This document shows, piece after piece, positions 16,465 through 27,237 of a stretch of DNA of 64,000 nucleotides. The stretch is from Thamnaconus septentrionalis. Taxonomy: Eukaryota; Chordata; Actinopteri; Tetraodontiformes; Monacanthidae. Made by a program: the position numbers and the translations under genes. The stretch lies in the NCBI GenBank assembly GCA_009823395.1, contig CM020509.1, positions 12,637,001 through 12,701,000 on the forward strand, written 5' to 3'. Position 1 is the first letter of the stretch. Each line of letters begins with the position of its first letter. The notes below the pieces were generated by a model, which searched no databases, was not told where the DNA came from, and saw only the letters and a list, made by a program, of their open reading frames with translations.

Positions 16465-18917
16465 CTGCTGGCTCTCAAAGGTCCAGGTGCTGTCGGGCAA
16501 AGACGCATCCAGGACACTGATCACCTCCTTAAAGTCAGTGGTGCTGCTGGGTTTAATCAGCGTGAAGTCACTGTACTCTGACATGGGAGACATGCACGAC
16601 CTGAACGACTGACTCTGAGACAACATGTCTCCTCCCAGGACCTCCACATACTTTATGGGTCCGTCAGTGTTGAGCTGAATCTGCAGGTTTCTGTTGGGAT
16701 TCTTGTAATCGTCACACTCGCTGTGTCTCATGCAGCAGCAGCTGCCGCTGCCTCTGCTGTTCCTCATGCATTTGACGGCCAAGATGGCAAAAGTCAGCAG
16801 TGACAGCACGGACACCGAGGCCAGAGACACGATGAGATAAAGGGCCATTCTGCCAGTTTTCTTGCTGGGCTCGGACACTTTGTGGCGGAGGTCTAAGATG
16901 GGCTCGTGCAAGCCGTCCTCCAGCAGAATGGACACCGTGACGGTGGCGGACTGGACCGGTTCCCCGTCGTCCTTGATCTCAATTAGCAGCCTCTGAGAGG
17001 AGTCGTCCTGCTCCAACACAGCGCGTTTAGTCCTCACCTCCCCTGTGTACTGATTGACAGTGAACAGAGACGCATCCGTGGCCTCCGTCAGCCTGTACGA
17101 GATCCAGGCGTTATGGCCCGAGTCAGCGTCCACCGCCGTCACCTTGGTGACCAGGTGACCCATTTTGGCGGAGCGGGCATCCTCTGATGGGACAGGAGCC
17201 CAGGGCAGCGGACGAGGGTAAATAACAGCGGGGCGTTGTCGTTCTGGTCCAGGATGAAAACATGGACGGTGGCGTTGCTGCTGAGAGACGGAGAGCCCTG
17301 ATCCTTTGCCTGCACGTGAATCTCAAACACCTTCAGCTTCTCATAGTCAAACGAGTGCATGCTGTAGATGCTGCCGTTATCCGAGTTGATGTAAACGTAC
17401 GACGAGACAGAAACGTCCTGCACTTTAGAGTCCAGTATAGAGTAAGAGATTTTCGCATTCTCACCAAAATCCACATCAGATGCTGATACTGAGTACAGTA
17501 TAGAGCCTGGGACACCGTTCTCTTTTAAATAGACATTATAGGATCGCTGAGTGAATACAGGAGGGTTGTCATTGACATCAGTGATGCTGACAGGAATAAG
17601 TTTCTGACTGGACAGAGGAGGAGAGCCTGAATCAGTGGCTGTTATCTCGATATTATAATTTAAGACTGTTTCTCGGTCCAGCGCACCACTGGTAACCAGC
17701 GCGTAATTATTAGAAAAAGACGGTTTTAGATTAAAAGGAAAACCTTTTGGTAATTGCAGCGTTACTCTACCGTTATCGCCAGAATCAAAGTCTCTTGCAC
17801 TTATCAGTGCCACCACTGTGCCACTCGGCGCATCTTCCCGTACAGGTTTTGGCTGAGAAGTGAAAACGATTTCCGGAGCGTTGTCGTTGAAATCAGAAAC
17901 ATCCACCTGCACGCGACAGTGGCCCTCCATCTCTGGACTCCCTTTATCTTTGGCACTCACATCAATGTCGTATGATTTCGTCATTTCAAAATCCAGCTCT
18001 CCTTTCAAAGTAATTTCACCGGTTACAGAATTAATGTCAAAAAGTGACAAGACAGAATTTGGTGTTCGTGAGCCAAATGAGTATTCAATCTCGCCGTTTG
18101 AGCCTTCATCTGCATCGGTGGCTTTTGGCTTTATTACAGTCGCCCCATTCATGCTCTGTTCACTGAGCGTCACTTTGTAAACGTTCTTTTCAAAAACGGG
18201 GAAATTATCATTGATGTCGAGCACATTAATGATTATTTGTGACGTCCCGCTCCGGACTGGATTACCTCCATCTGATGCTGTAAGCAATATTTTGTGAACG
18301 GCTTTCTTTTCTCGGTCTAGTGGCTTTTCTAAAACAAGCTCAGGGACAGCTTTACCTCCCTCTATTTCTTTAATTTTAAGAGTACAGCAGTCATTTTTAC
18401 TGAGCGTGTATAATCTCAATGAATTGCTTCCAACGTCTGGGTCAGTTGCGGTCTCCAAAGGAAACCGCGTGCCAACTGCGGCGGATTCGGCTATTTTTAA
18501 GGAAAATTCATTTGAAAGGAAACCAGGAGAATTGTCATTAATATCTCGGATTTCCACTTCGATACGGTGCAACTGCAACGGGTCCTCGATCACCACTTGC
18601 AGAGGTAGAACACAACTCGCGCTTTGTCCGCACAACGCCTCTCTGTCTATCCTATCATCCACCACCAGCTCGCCCTTGCCCGCATCCACGCTGAAATACT
18701 GCTTTCCAGCCTCAGAGGCGACGCGAAGCTTACGGTCAAAAATCTCGGACAGTCCTAAACCCAGATCTTTGGCTAGATTTCCTACCACAGATCCCTGTTT
18801 CAGTTCCTCCGGGATGCTGTAACGAGTTTGTCCGTGTATTGTAGTCCACAAGAGGAAGAAATGATGCCACCACAGCGCCTGCCATCTCCAGTCCCCGCAT
18901 CCTTTTGTCTTTGCCAT
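16465..18917 (-). CDS. pcdhg: b-type gamma variable exon b1, reading frame broken in EC6
   Basis: A variable exon of 2453 bp; intact sisters are 2457 bp. The start chosen is the ATG at 18917 (MAKTKGCGDW), matching the conserved M-T-K start of sister exons; in-frame ATGs at 18941 and 18938 could add 8 residues. It encodes a signal peptide, QTRYSIPEELKQG, the EC1 motif CGQSASC and EC1-EC5 in frame up to DQNDNAP. The frame then shifts. Compared with sister exons, four G-runs are each one base short (17175-17177, 17195-17196, 17216-17218, 17230-17233). As written, translation adds about 30 wrong residues and stops before the membrane helix. The rest of EC6, the helix and the tail ending FESQQ remain intact in another frame, with a good GTGAGC donor at 16464. 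Either a recent pseudogene or a sequence error; I favour error. Confidence 0.85.
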
Positions 18918-19125
18918 CCCTGATTCAACAGAGTGCATCATTTCCAGTCGACAAGAACAGAAAATAAGAGGAGAAAAACAATTTTCCGACGCGACATAAT
19001 CCCATACAACGTGTCCGGTAATTCCAATAAAGGGTGCTAAATATCAGTTTGTTTGTTTTTTCCCGAGACCATACACTGAATCCCATCTCGGTGTGATCAT
19101 AATGGCTTTGGTGCTGAAACTGCAG

Positions 19126-19196
19126 GGGGAGGGAACAGATCTCTTTGTACAGTTCTGCCTGCTATTGGTGCACAGCACCATCCCTTCACGTCCAAT
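19126..19196 (-). promoter_or_regulatory. b-type promoter module of exon b1
   Basis: Read on the minus strand: ATTGGACG, about 20 bp, GTGCACCAAT, a short gap, AGAACTGTACAAAGAGATC, then a C-rich run. It begins about 210 bp before the ATG. The same module precedes all seven b exons, so it is likely their core promoter. It contains an inverted pair of CCAAT (NF-Y-type) boxes. No CGCT box is present. Confidence 0.65.
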
Positions 19197-19221
19197 GAGA
19201 AGAGGTGTAAGCATGCCATGG

Positions 19222-19223
<2 letters not shown>

Positions 19224-19269
<46 letters not shown>
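19224..19269. repeat. (AC)n microsatellite
   Basis: About 23 AC units just upstream of the b1 promoter module. Confidence 0.95.
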
Positions 19270-19271
<2 letters not shown>

Positions 19272-19449
19272 CTGCACAGTGAGAGAGCTTGTAAAGGCAA
19301 GAAATATACAAAATTGTGCATTTAAAAGTAAAATAAATATTATTACAGTAATTAAACATTTTTTCTGGAAATTTAGTTTTGAAATGTGCAGTTCAATATT
19401 GAACATGAAAACAAATTGTATTGTCAAAAGTAAATCCCAAGGATAATAA

Positions 19450-19450
19450 C

Positions 19451-19507
<57 letters not shown>
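19450..19507. repeat. (AAT)n microsatellite
   Basis: About 19 AAT units in the b1-b2 spacer. Confidence 0.95.
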
Positions 19508-20185
19508 CGATTCTATCATTATTGGATATTATATTAGTAATTAGTAATGGAATAATATTTATTTTAGACACCACTAAGCATATCATAACACAAAATAACT
19601 TTAAATTATTGGTATTATTTTATTGGAAATGTTGAGAGTGCTATAAACGCAATATTTTCTCATTGTGAGCGTGAAGGTGCAGTGTCTCAAGCATCTCGTT
19701 CAATAGGTCATAAGCCACTGTATATGAAACAGGACGAACATGCAGGTAATCGTGTCATCTGTTAATGGGCTACTCCCAGCCAGAGAGAGCAAGAAATTAA
19801 ACTCAAATGCAGAGGTTTATCTACGTCCCGTACATTATACAATATATGTTTAACTGTTCTCATGCATGTTCTGTAAACCATCCCATCATCCTCAGGACAG
19901 CCACTTGTACTGCATTTAAAGGATATATGTGTATACATTAACGTGTATGCATGATGATAGAGCTGTATCTTTGGAGATGTTCACATCTGGCCACACGACC
20001 TCCCTTGATGCAGACCTGAGTGCCCGATTGATGCCTGACTTCTTTTTATAATAAACTTATTCCTATATAATCAATTAGTGTCAACAAAGATTCCTTCATC
20101 ATAACAAATTGTCTTCACCTGACAATACACCACAAAGGACATAAACAACATTCCTTCCTCGTGCATCATGACTCACTGTCAACAG

Positions 20186-20211
20186 TCACTGTCCACCAGC
20201 GTGGTGCTGAA
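20186..20211 (-). promoter_or_regulatory. Split NRSE/RE1-like element behind exon b2
   Basis: On the minus strand: TTCAGCACC, an 8-bp spacer (ACGCTGGT), then GGACAGTGA. The left half-site matches the REST/NRSF consensus exactly and the right half nearly so. Canonical RE1 has a 2-bp gap, but REST is known to bind elements with wider gaps. It lies 190 bp beyond the b2 donor. Confidence 0.65.
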
Positions 20212-20398
20212 ACCAGCAACTTAAAAAGACATGTAATCTTTGGATTAATGGCTGTTGTATGGCGAAAATAATTTTACAATTTGAAAGAATCTGACAAAAA
20301 AGTGAGACAGTATATTAGTTTAAAACGTTAATCTGTGCAACGCTTGTAATGACTTTCAGAGAGGAAAACAACTTGTGGCCCGTTGCATTACTGCTCAC

Positions 20399-22855
20399 CT
20401 GCTGGCTCTCAAAGGTCCAGGTGCTGTCGGGCAAAGACGCATCCAGGACACTGATCACCTCCTTAAAGTCAGTGGTGCTGCTGGGTTTAATCAGTGTGAA
20501 GTCACTGTACTCTGACATGGGTGACATGCACGACCTGAACGACTGACTCTGAGACAACATGTCTCCTCCCAGGACCTCCACATACTTTATGGGTCCGTCA
20601 GTGTTGAGCTGAATCTGCAGGTTTCTGTTGGGGTTCTTGTAATTGTCGCACTCGCCGTGTCTCATGCAGCAGCAGCTGCCGCTGCCTCTGCTGTTCCTCA
20701 TGCATTTGACCGCCAAGATGACAAAAGTCAGCAGTGACAGCACGGACACCGAGGCCAGAGACACGATGAGATAAAGGGCCATTCTGCCCGTTTTCTTGCT
20801 GGGCTCGGACACTTTGTGGCGGAGGTCGAGGATGGGCTCATGCAAGCCGTCCTCCAGCAGAATGGACACCGTGACGGTGGCGGACTGGACCGGTTCCCCG
20901 TCGTCCTTGATCTCAATCAGCAGCCTCTGAGAGGAGTCGTCCTGCTCCAACACAGCGCGTTTAGTCCTCACCTCTCCTGTGTACTGATTGACAGTGAATA
21001 GAGACGCGTCCGTGGCCTCCGTCAGCCTGTACGAGATCCAGGCGTTATGGCCCGAGTCAGCGTCCACCGCCGTCACCTTGGTGACCAGGTGACCCATTTT
21101 GGTGGAGCGGGGCATCCTCTGATGGGACAGGGAGCCCAGGGCAGCGGACGAAGGGTAAATAACAGCGGGGGCGTTGTCGTTCTGGTCCAGGATGAAAACA
21201 TGGACGGTGGCGTTGCTGCTGAGAGACGGAGAGCCCTGATCCTTTGCCTGCACGTGAATCTCAAACACCTTCAGCTTCTCATAGTCAAACGAGTGCATGC
21301 TGTAGATGCTGCCGTTATCCGAGTTGATGTAAACGTACGACGAGACAGAAACGTCCTGCACTTTAGAGTCCAGTATAGAGTAAGAGATTTTCGCATTCTC
21401 ACCAAAATCCACATCAGATGCTGATACTGAGTACAGTATAGAGCCTGGGACACCGTTCTCTTTTAAATAGACATTATAGGAGCGCTGGGTGAATACAGGA
21501 GGGTTGTCATTCACATCAGTGATGCTGACAGGAATAATTTTCTGACTGGACAGAGGAGGAGAGCCTGAATCAGTGGCTGTTATTTCAATGTTATACTCAG
21601 AGACAGTCTCTCGGTCTAACGCACCACTGGTAACCAGGGCGTAATTATTAGAGAATGACGGTTTTAGCGTAAATGGAAACCCTTTAGGTATTTGTAGCAT
21701 TACTTTACCGTAATCAACAGAGTCCAGGTCTCTTGCCCTAACAAGGGCTACAACTGTCCCCTTCGGTGCGTCCTCGCGCACTGGGTTTGGATTTGAAGTG
21801 AGGATTAATTCCGGCGCATTATCGTTGACGTCTTTTACCAGTATTTGCACACGACAGTGACCCTCCATTTCAGGCACCCCCTTATCTTTTGCAGTAATGT
21901 CTAATTCATGTGTTGTACTGCTCTCATAATCCAGCGGTCCAATTAATGAAATTTCACCCGTTTCTGAATTTAAATCAAATATGGTTAACAATGACTTCGG
22001 AGTATGTTCAGAAAGTTCGTAGTGGATCTCTCCGTTAATGCCTTCGTCCGCGTCCGTTGCTTCAACTTTTAAAAGGACAGAACCGACAACAGTATTTTCG
22101 AGAACACTTACGTTATAAAGTGGCTTTTTAAAAACAGGGACGTTATCGTTGTTGTCAAGGACCGTTACTGTAATCTTTGTGCTTCCAGTTCTGACTGGGT
22201 TGCCCCCATCTAACGCTGTCAGTAATAACCGGTGAATGCTTTGTTTCTCGCGGTCGAGGGGTTTTTCTAGCACCAGCTCTGGAATCTTCATATTCCCTGA
22301 TAACTCCTTGATTCTCAAACTAAAGCATTCGTCTTTGCTCAGTGTATATAATTTTAAAGAATTACTGCCAACATCCTGGTCTTGCGCTGTTTCTAAAGGA
22401 AATGTTATCCCTGTAGCGGTTGACTCTGCTATTTTTAACGATCGTTCCTCCGTTGAGAAAACGGGGGAATGATCATTCATATCTCTTATTTCCACTTCTA
22501 TTCGATGTAACTGTAGCGGGTTCTCTATAACAACCTGCAATGTTAACACGCAGCTGGCGCTTTGTCCGCACAACGCCTCTCTGTCTATCCTGTCATTCAC
22601 CACCAGCTCGCCCTTCCCCGCATCCACGCTGAAATACTGCTTACTGGCATCAGTATCTACACGCAGCTTACGGTCAAAAATCTCGGACAGTCCTAAAGCG
22701 AGATCTTTGGCTAGATTTCCTACCACAGATCCCTGTTTCAGTTCCTCCGGGATGCTGTAACGGGTCTGTCCGTGTATTGTAGTCCACAAGAGGAAGAAAT
22801 GATGCCACCGAAGCGCCTGCCATCTCCAGTCCCCGCATCCTATTGTCTTTGTCAT
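20399..22855 (-). CDS. pcdhg: b-type gamma variable exon b2
   Basis: An intact 2457-bp exon (819 codons; about 965 residues with the constant tail). The start is ATG at 22855 (MTKTIGCGDW). The order is signal peptide (about 1-29), QTRYSIPEELKQG, EC1 (31-131) with CGQSASC, EC2 (132-240), EC3 (241-348), EC4 (349-453), EC5 (454-563), EC6 (564 to about 675), membrane helix (about 692-716), and a 103-residue variable tail. The tail includes NLQIQLNTDGPIKYVEVLGG and ends FESQQ at a GTGAGC donor. EC1-EC4 are individual to this exon; EC5 onward is almost identical to other b exons. The EC1-EC2 linker reads DMNDHSP instead of DxNDNxP (codon 22471-22469), a change at a calcium-linker position. The 345-bp 5' flank is nearly identical to that of b3. 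Confidence 0.95.
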
Positions 22856-23063
22856 CCCCAATGCGTTGAAAATAATTTTACATTGGGGTAATCATTAAGT
22901 TTCCGTCAATTTCCATCCAAAAATGACCGACTCCAAATATCCAAAATCCTTTCATGTCGCAAGAAAATTCAGATTGATATGGTAAAAAAATCCGTCAAGA
23001 GCATCACTCCGTCACATCCAGCTCGCTGTAATGAAAAATGTGAACGGTGGTGAGACTGCGCGG

Positions 23064-23134
23064 GGGGAGGGAGTGGATCTCTTTGTACAGTTCTGTGTTT
23101 CATTGGTGCACAGTCTCCTGCTCTACCGTCCAAT
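23064..23134 (-). promoter_or_regulatory. b-type promoter module of exon b2
   Basis: The same module as before b1: inverted CCAAT boxes about 25 bp apart, then AGAACTGTACAAAGAGATC and a C-rich run, 210-280 bp upstream of the ATG. It is nearly identical to the module of b3. Confidence 0.7.
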
Positions 23135-23340
23135 AAAATGAAAGATAGGCTGAGGGAGGGGGTGAGCATTGCTATTAAAGACACAGATGCTGTTTAAACC
23201 TCTTGCTTTTGAAGTGTCAGCCAGTTTAGTCAGTACTACAACAAAAGAATACATTAAAAATTTATGGTGATGGTTAGAAAACAATAAAATGTAGTATGAT
23301 GTTGATTTTTTATTCTTAGACCAAAATTAATTTCAGGATT

Positions 23341-23365
23341 TTGCTGTCTAAAATGTGGTGCTGAA
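23341..23365 (-). promoter_or_regulatory. Second, weaker split NRSE-like element behind exon b3
   Basis: Minus strand: TTCAGCACC, 7-bp gap, AGACAGCAA. The left half is perfect and the right half has two mismatches. It lies about 240 bp beyond the stronger element at 23602-23627. Confidence 0.4.
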
Positions 23366-23475
23366 AAAAGGTTATTAACATGACCCCCCCAAAAAAGCCT
23401 CCTCTGCACGAATGACTGCCTAAAATTGCATTATCAAATTACAGTTTCATACAATAAATATGAAAGAGAAGATGA

Positions 23476-23497
23476 GATAGATAGATAGATAGATGGA
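23476..23497. repeat. (GATA)n short tandem repeat
   Basis: A short GATA array in the b2-b3 spacer. Confidence 0.85.
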
Positions 23498-23601
23498 TGG
23501 ATACATACGCATTTGCCAGATTACAAAGATATCGATGAAAATTGTTTGAGATGTCAAGAAAAATAGGAGTTGCACTTTCAAGGCTTCACTAAGTTCACAA
23601 G

Positions 23602-23627
23602 TTGCTGTCCACCTCAGTTGTGCTGAA
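23602..23627 (-). promoter_or_regulatory. Split NRSE/RE1-like element behind exon b3
   Basis: Minus strand: TTCAGCACA, 8-bp gap (ACTGAGGT), GGACAGCAA. It is 130 bp beyond the b3 donor and has the same spacing as the elements behind b2, b5, b6 and b7. Confidence 0.6.
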
Positions 23628-23756
23628 TTGGGAAAAATCTCAATGCTTCATTCTGTTGAACCGCTTTCTATGATGTCTTACAAAGAGACAAAACAAACAA
23701 ACAAAAGCCATGTCTACATTACTTGTCTAAAGATTCAAATTGTGTCATCTGCTCAC

Positions 23757-26213
23757 CTGCTGGCTCTCAAAGGTCCAGGTGCTGTCGGGCAAAGATGCAT
23801 CCAGGACACTGATCACCTCCTTAAAGTCAGTGGTGCTGCTGGGTTTAATCAGCGTGAAGTCACTGTACTCTGACATGGGCGACATGCACGACCTGAACGA
23901 CTGACTCTGAGACAACATGTCTCCTCCCAGGACCTCCACATACTTTATGGGTCCGTCAGTGTTGAGCTGAATCTGCAGGTTTCTGTTGGGGTTCTTGTAA
24001 TTGTCGCACTCGCCGTGTCTCATGCAGCAGCAGCTGCCGCTGCCTCTGCTGTTCCTCATGCATTTGACCGCCAAGATGACAAAAGTCAGCAGTGACAGCA
24101 CGGACACCGAGGCCAGAGACACGATGAGATAAAGGGCCATTCTGCCAGTTTTCTTGCTGGGCTCGGACACTTTGTGGCGGAGGTCTAAGATGGGCTCGTG
24201 CAAGCCGTCCTCCAGCAGAATGGACACCGTGACGGTGGCGGACTGGACCGGTTCCCCGTCGTCCTTGATCTCAATGAGCAGCCTCTGAGAGGAGTCGTCC
24301 TGCTCCAACACAGCGCGTTTAGTCCTCACCTCTCCTGTGTACTGATTGACAGTGAACAGAGACGCGTCCGTGGCCTCCGTCAGCCTGTACGAGATCCAGG
24401 CGTTATGGCCCGAGTCAGCGTCCACCGCCGTCACCTTGGTGACCAGGTGACCCATTTTGGCGGAGCGGGGCATCCTCTGATGGGACAGGGAGCCCAGGGC
24501 AGCGGACGAGGGGTAAATAACAGCGGGGGCGTTGTCGTTCTGGTCCAGGATGAAAACATGGACGGTGGCGTTGCTGCTGAGACATGGAGAGCCCTGATCC
24601 TTTGCCTGCACGTGAATCTCAAACACCTTCAGCTTCTCATAGTCAAACGAGTGCATGCTGTAGATGCTGCCGTTATCTGAGTTGATGTAAACGTACGACG
24701 AGACAGAAACGTCCTGCACTTTAGAGTCCAGTATAGAGTAAGAGATTTTCGCGTTCTCACCAAAATCCACATCAGATGCTGATACTGAGTACAGTATAGA
24801 GCCTGGGACACCATTCTCTTTTAAATAGACATTATAGGAGCGCTGAGTGAATACAGGAGGGTTGTCATTAACATCAGTGATGCTGACAGGAATAATTTTC
24901 TTACTGGACAGAGGAGGAGAGCCTGAATCAGTGGCTGTTATCTCAATATTATAATCAGAGACAGTCTCTCGGTCTAATGCACCACTGGTAACCAGTGCAT
25001 AGTTTTTCGAAAATGACGGTTTCAAAGCAAATGGGGAGCCTTTAGGTAACAGCAGTGTAACTTTGCTATTATTTCCCGAGTCAGCATCACGTGCGTTCAG
25101 CAAAGCCACAACTGTACCACTCGGCGCGTCTTCTCGCACCGGCTGCGGAATAGATGTGAGGATAATTTCTGGTATATTATCATTCACATCTACAACGTCT
25201 ATCTGTAAGCGGCAGTGGCTCTCCATCTCCGGCTGGCCATTGTCTTTTGCACTAATTTCAATTTTGTATGATGGTGTTGTTTCATAATCTAAAGTCCCTT
25301 TCAAAAATATTTCCCCTGTTATTGAATTTATTTCGAACACGGAGGAGACAGACTCAGGTGTCCGCGAGCTAAACGAAAATTTAATTTCTGCATTTGGACC
25401 CTCATCAGCGTCATTTGCTAGAATCTTTACGATAAAAGTGTCTTTTACGGTATTTTCCCCGACTGCGACTTTATAAATATTCTTTTCAAACACTGGATAA
25501 TTGTCATTCACATCCAGCACTGTAACAGTGATCTCAGAAGTGCCAGACATGACAGGGTTTCCGCCGTCTACTGCCGTGAGCAGCAGCTGATGAACAGCTT
25601 TCTTCTCTCGGTCGAGAGGTTTCTCCAGCACCAATTCAGGAACAGATTTACCGTCTTCAACTTCCTTCATTTTCAATGAAAAGCACTCGTTTTTTGTCAA
25701 CACATACGATTTCACTGAATTAATGCCAACGTCAGAGTCTTCTGCAGACTCCAACGTAAATCGAGTACCCACTGCCGCCGATTCAGGAATTCTTAAAGAG
25801 AGGTCTTTTGTATGGAAATTTGGCGAGTTGTCATTTATATCTTTTATTTCCACCTGGATCTGGTGTAAGTTTAGAGGGTTTTCAAGAACGGCCTGCAGAG
25901 GTAAAACACAGGAGGTGCTTTGTCCGCACAACACCTCTCTGTCTATCCTGTCATTCACCACCAGCTCGCCCTTCCCCGCATCCACGCTTAAATACTGCTT
26001 TCCAGCCTCAGAGGCGACGCGGAGCTTACGGTCTAAAATCTCGGACAGTCCTAAACCCAGATCTTTGGCTAGATTTCCTACCACAGATCCCTGTTTCAGT
26101 TCCTCCGGGATGCTGTAACGAGTCTGTCCGTGTATTGTAGTCCACAAGAGGAAGAAATGATGCCACCACAGCGCCTGCCATCTCCAGTCCCCGCATCCTA
26201 TTGTCTTTGTCAT
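23757..26213 (-). CDS. pcdhg: b-type gamma variable exon b3
   Basis: An intact 2457-bp exon (819 codons). The start is ATG at 26213 (MTKTIGCGDW). It has a signal peptide to about residue 29, QTRYSIPEELKQG and EC1 with CGQSTSC. Six cadherin repeats end in DINDNSP, DVNDNYP, DVNDNIP, DVNDNPP and DQNDNAP linkers. A membrane helix lies at about 692-716, followed by the b-type tail ending FESQQ at GTGAGC. EC1-EC4 diverge from b2 although the signal peptide and promoter are nearly the same; from about residue 420 on it is almost identical to the other b exons. Its role is calcium-dependent homophilic recognition at neuronal membranes, as for the family. An NRSE-like element lies 130 bp downstream. 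Confidence 0.95.
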
Positions 26214-26420
26214 CCCCGATGCGATAAAAATAATTTTACATTGGGGTAATCATTAAGTTTCCGTCAGTTTCCATCCAAAAGATGACCGACTCCAAATATC
26301 CAAAATCCTTTCATGTCGCAAGAAAATTCAGATCGATATGGTAAAAAATCCGTCAAGAGCATCACTCCGTCACATCCAGCTCGTTGTAATGAAAATGTGA
26401 ACGGTGGTGAGACTGCGCGG

Positions 26421-26491
26421 GGGGAGGGAGTGGATCTCTTTGTACAGTTCTGTGTTTCATTGGTGCACAGTCTCTTGCTCTGCCGTCCAAT
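26421..26491 (-). promoter_or_regulatory. b-type promoter module of exon b3
   Basis: Inverted CCAAT pair plus AGAACTGTACAAAGAGATC, 210-280 bp before the ATG. It is almost base-for-base the same as the b2 module. Confidence 0.7.
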
Positions 26492-26632
26492 AAAATGAAA
26501 GATAGGCTGAGGGAGGGGGTGAGCATTGCTATTAAAGACACAGATGCTGCTTAAAGGCTCTGCCTGTATTTGTGGGAAGAATTCCACTGATCACTTAGGC
26601 GCTGTCAGAAATCCGAAGAAACATATGCTAAA

Positions 26633-26634
<2 letters not shown>

Positions 26635-26666
<32 letters not shown>
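26635..26666. repeat. (GT)n microsatellite
   Basis: About 16 GT units upstream of the b3 promoter. Confidence 0.93.
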
Positions 26667-26667
<1 letters not shown>

Positions 26668-26828
26668 TGTGTCAATGTGTGTTAGGAAATAGCTATCGTG
26701 TTCGTTTAAAAATACTTACAATTATTTAGACTACAATGCAAAGAGATGTATCTCGAAAAACTATTAAATAGCACAATTTTAAGCCCCTCAAAATTTCGGT
26801 TTCATAAATCAATTGTTTGGTTAGGCTG

Positions 26829-26872
26829 AAATAATAATAATGATAATAATAATAAAAAACAAGCAAAATCAA

Positions 26873-26906
<34 letters not shown>

Positions 26907-26925
26907 GTAATAATAATAATAATAT
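26829..26925. repeat. Imperfect (AAT)n repeat
   Basis: Two AAT-rich blocks interrupted by an A/C-rich stretch near 26855-26873. Confidence 0.85.
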
Positions 26926-27237
26926 TAAACAAAACGAAATCTGACATATTTTGGCGAACTGAGGAAACTACAGGAAAACATGATAAACATAATATTTTCA
27001 TTTTATCTTTAATGTTGAATTGTCATAATGTCAGCATATTTACAGGAAGAGAGAGAGAGTTAAACCAAAGGATTGCGAAAAACTAATTTTTAAATGAGAG
27101 AAAAGACTAAACTGGACGGAGAAAAGAAGTTCCAAAATAACCACTTGTGACACACGTTACAAAGCACGCTTCAACTAAAACAGGGCAGTTGACATTTAAA
27201 CTGCAAAATTGTGATGAATATATTATTTCAAGCTCAC

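Larger units (their letters stand above)
18918..20398. other. Spacer between exons b1 and b2 with b1 promoter region
   Basis: 1.5 kb holding the b1 promoter module (19126-19196), a (CA)n array, an (AAT)n array and the split NRSE behind exon b2 (20186-20211). A lone TTCAGCACC half-site on the minus strand lies near 19110. No coding sequence. Confidence 0.7.
26214..27237. other. Spacer between exons b3 and b4
   Basis: Holds the b3 promoter module, a (GT)n array (26635-26666) and an imperfect AAT-rich array (26829-26925). No NRSE-like element was found behind exon b4. Confidence 0.65.

Noticed and set aside
19105..19118. TTCAGCACC half-site on the minus strand near the b1 promoter
   Set aside because: No right half-site within a plausible distance.
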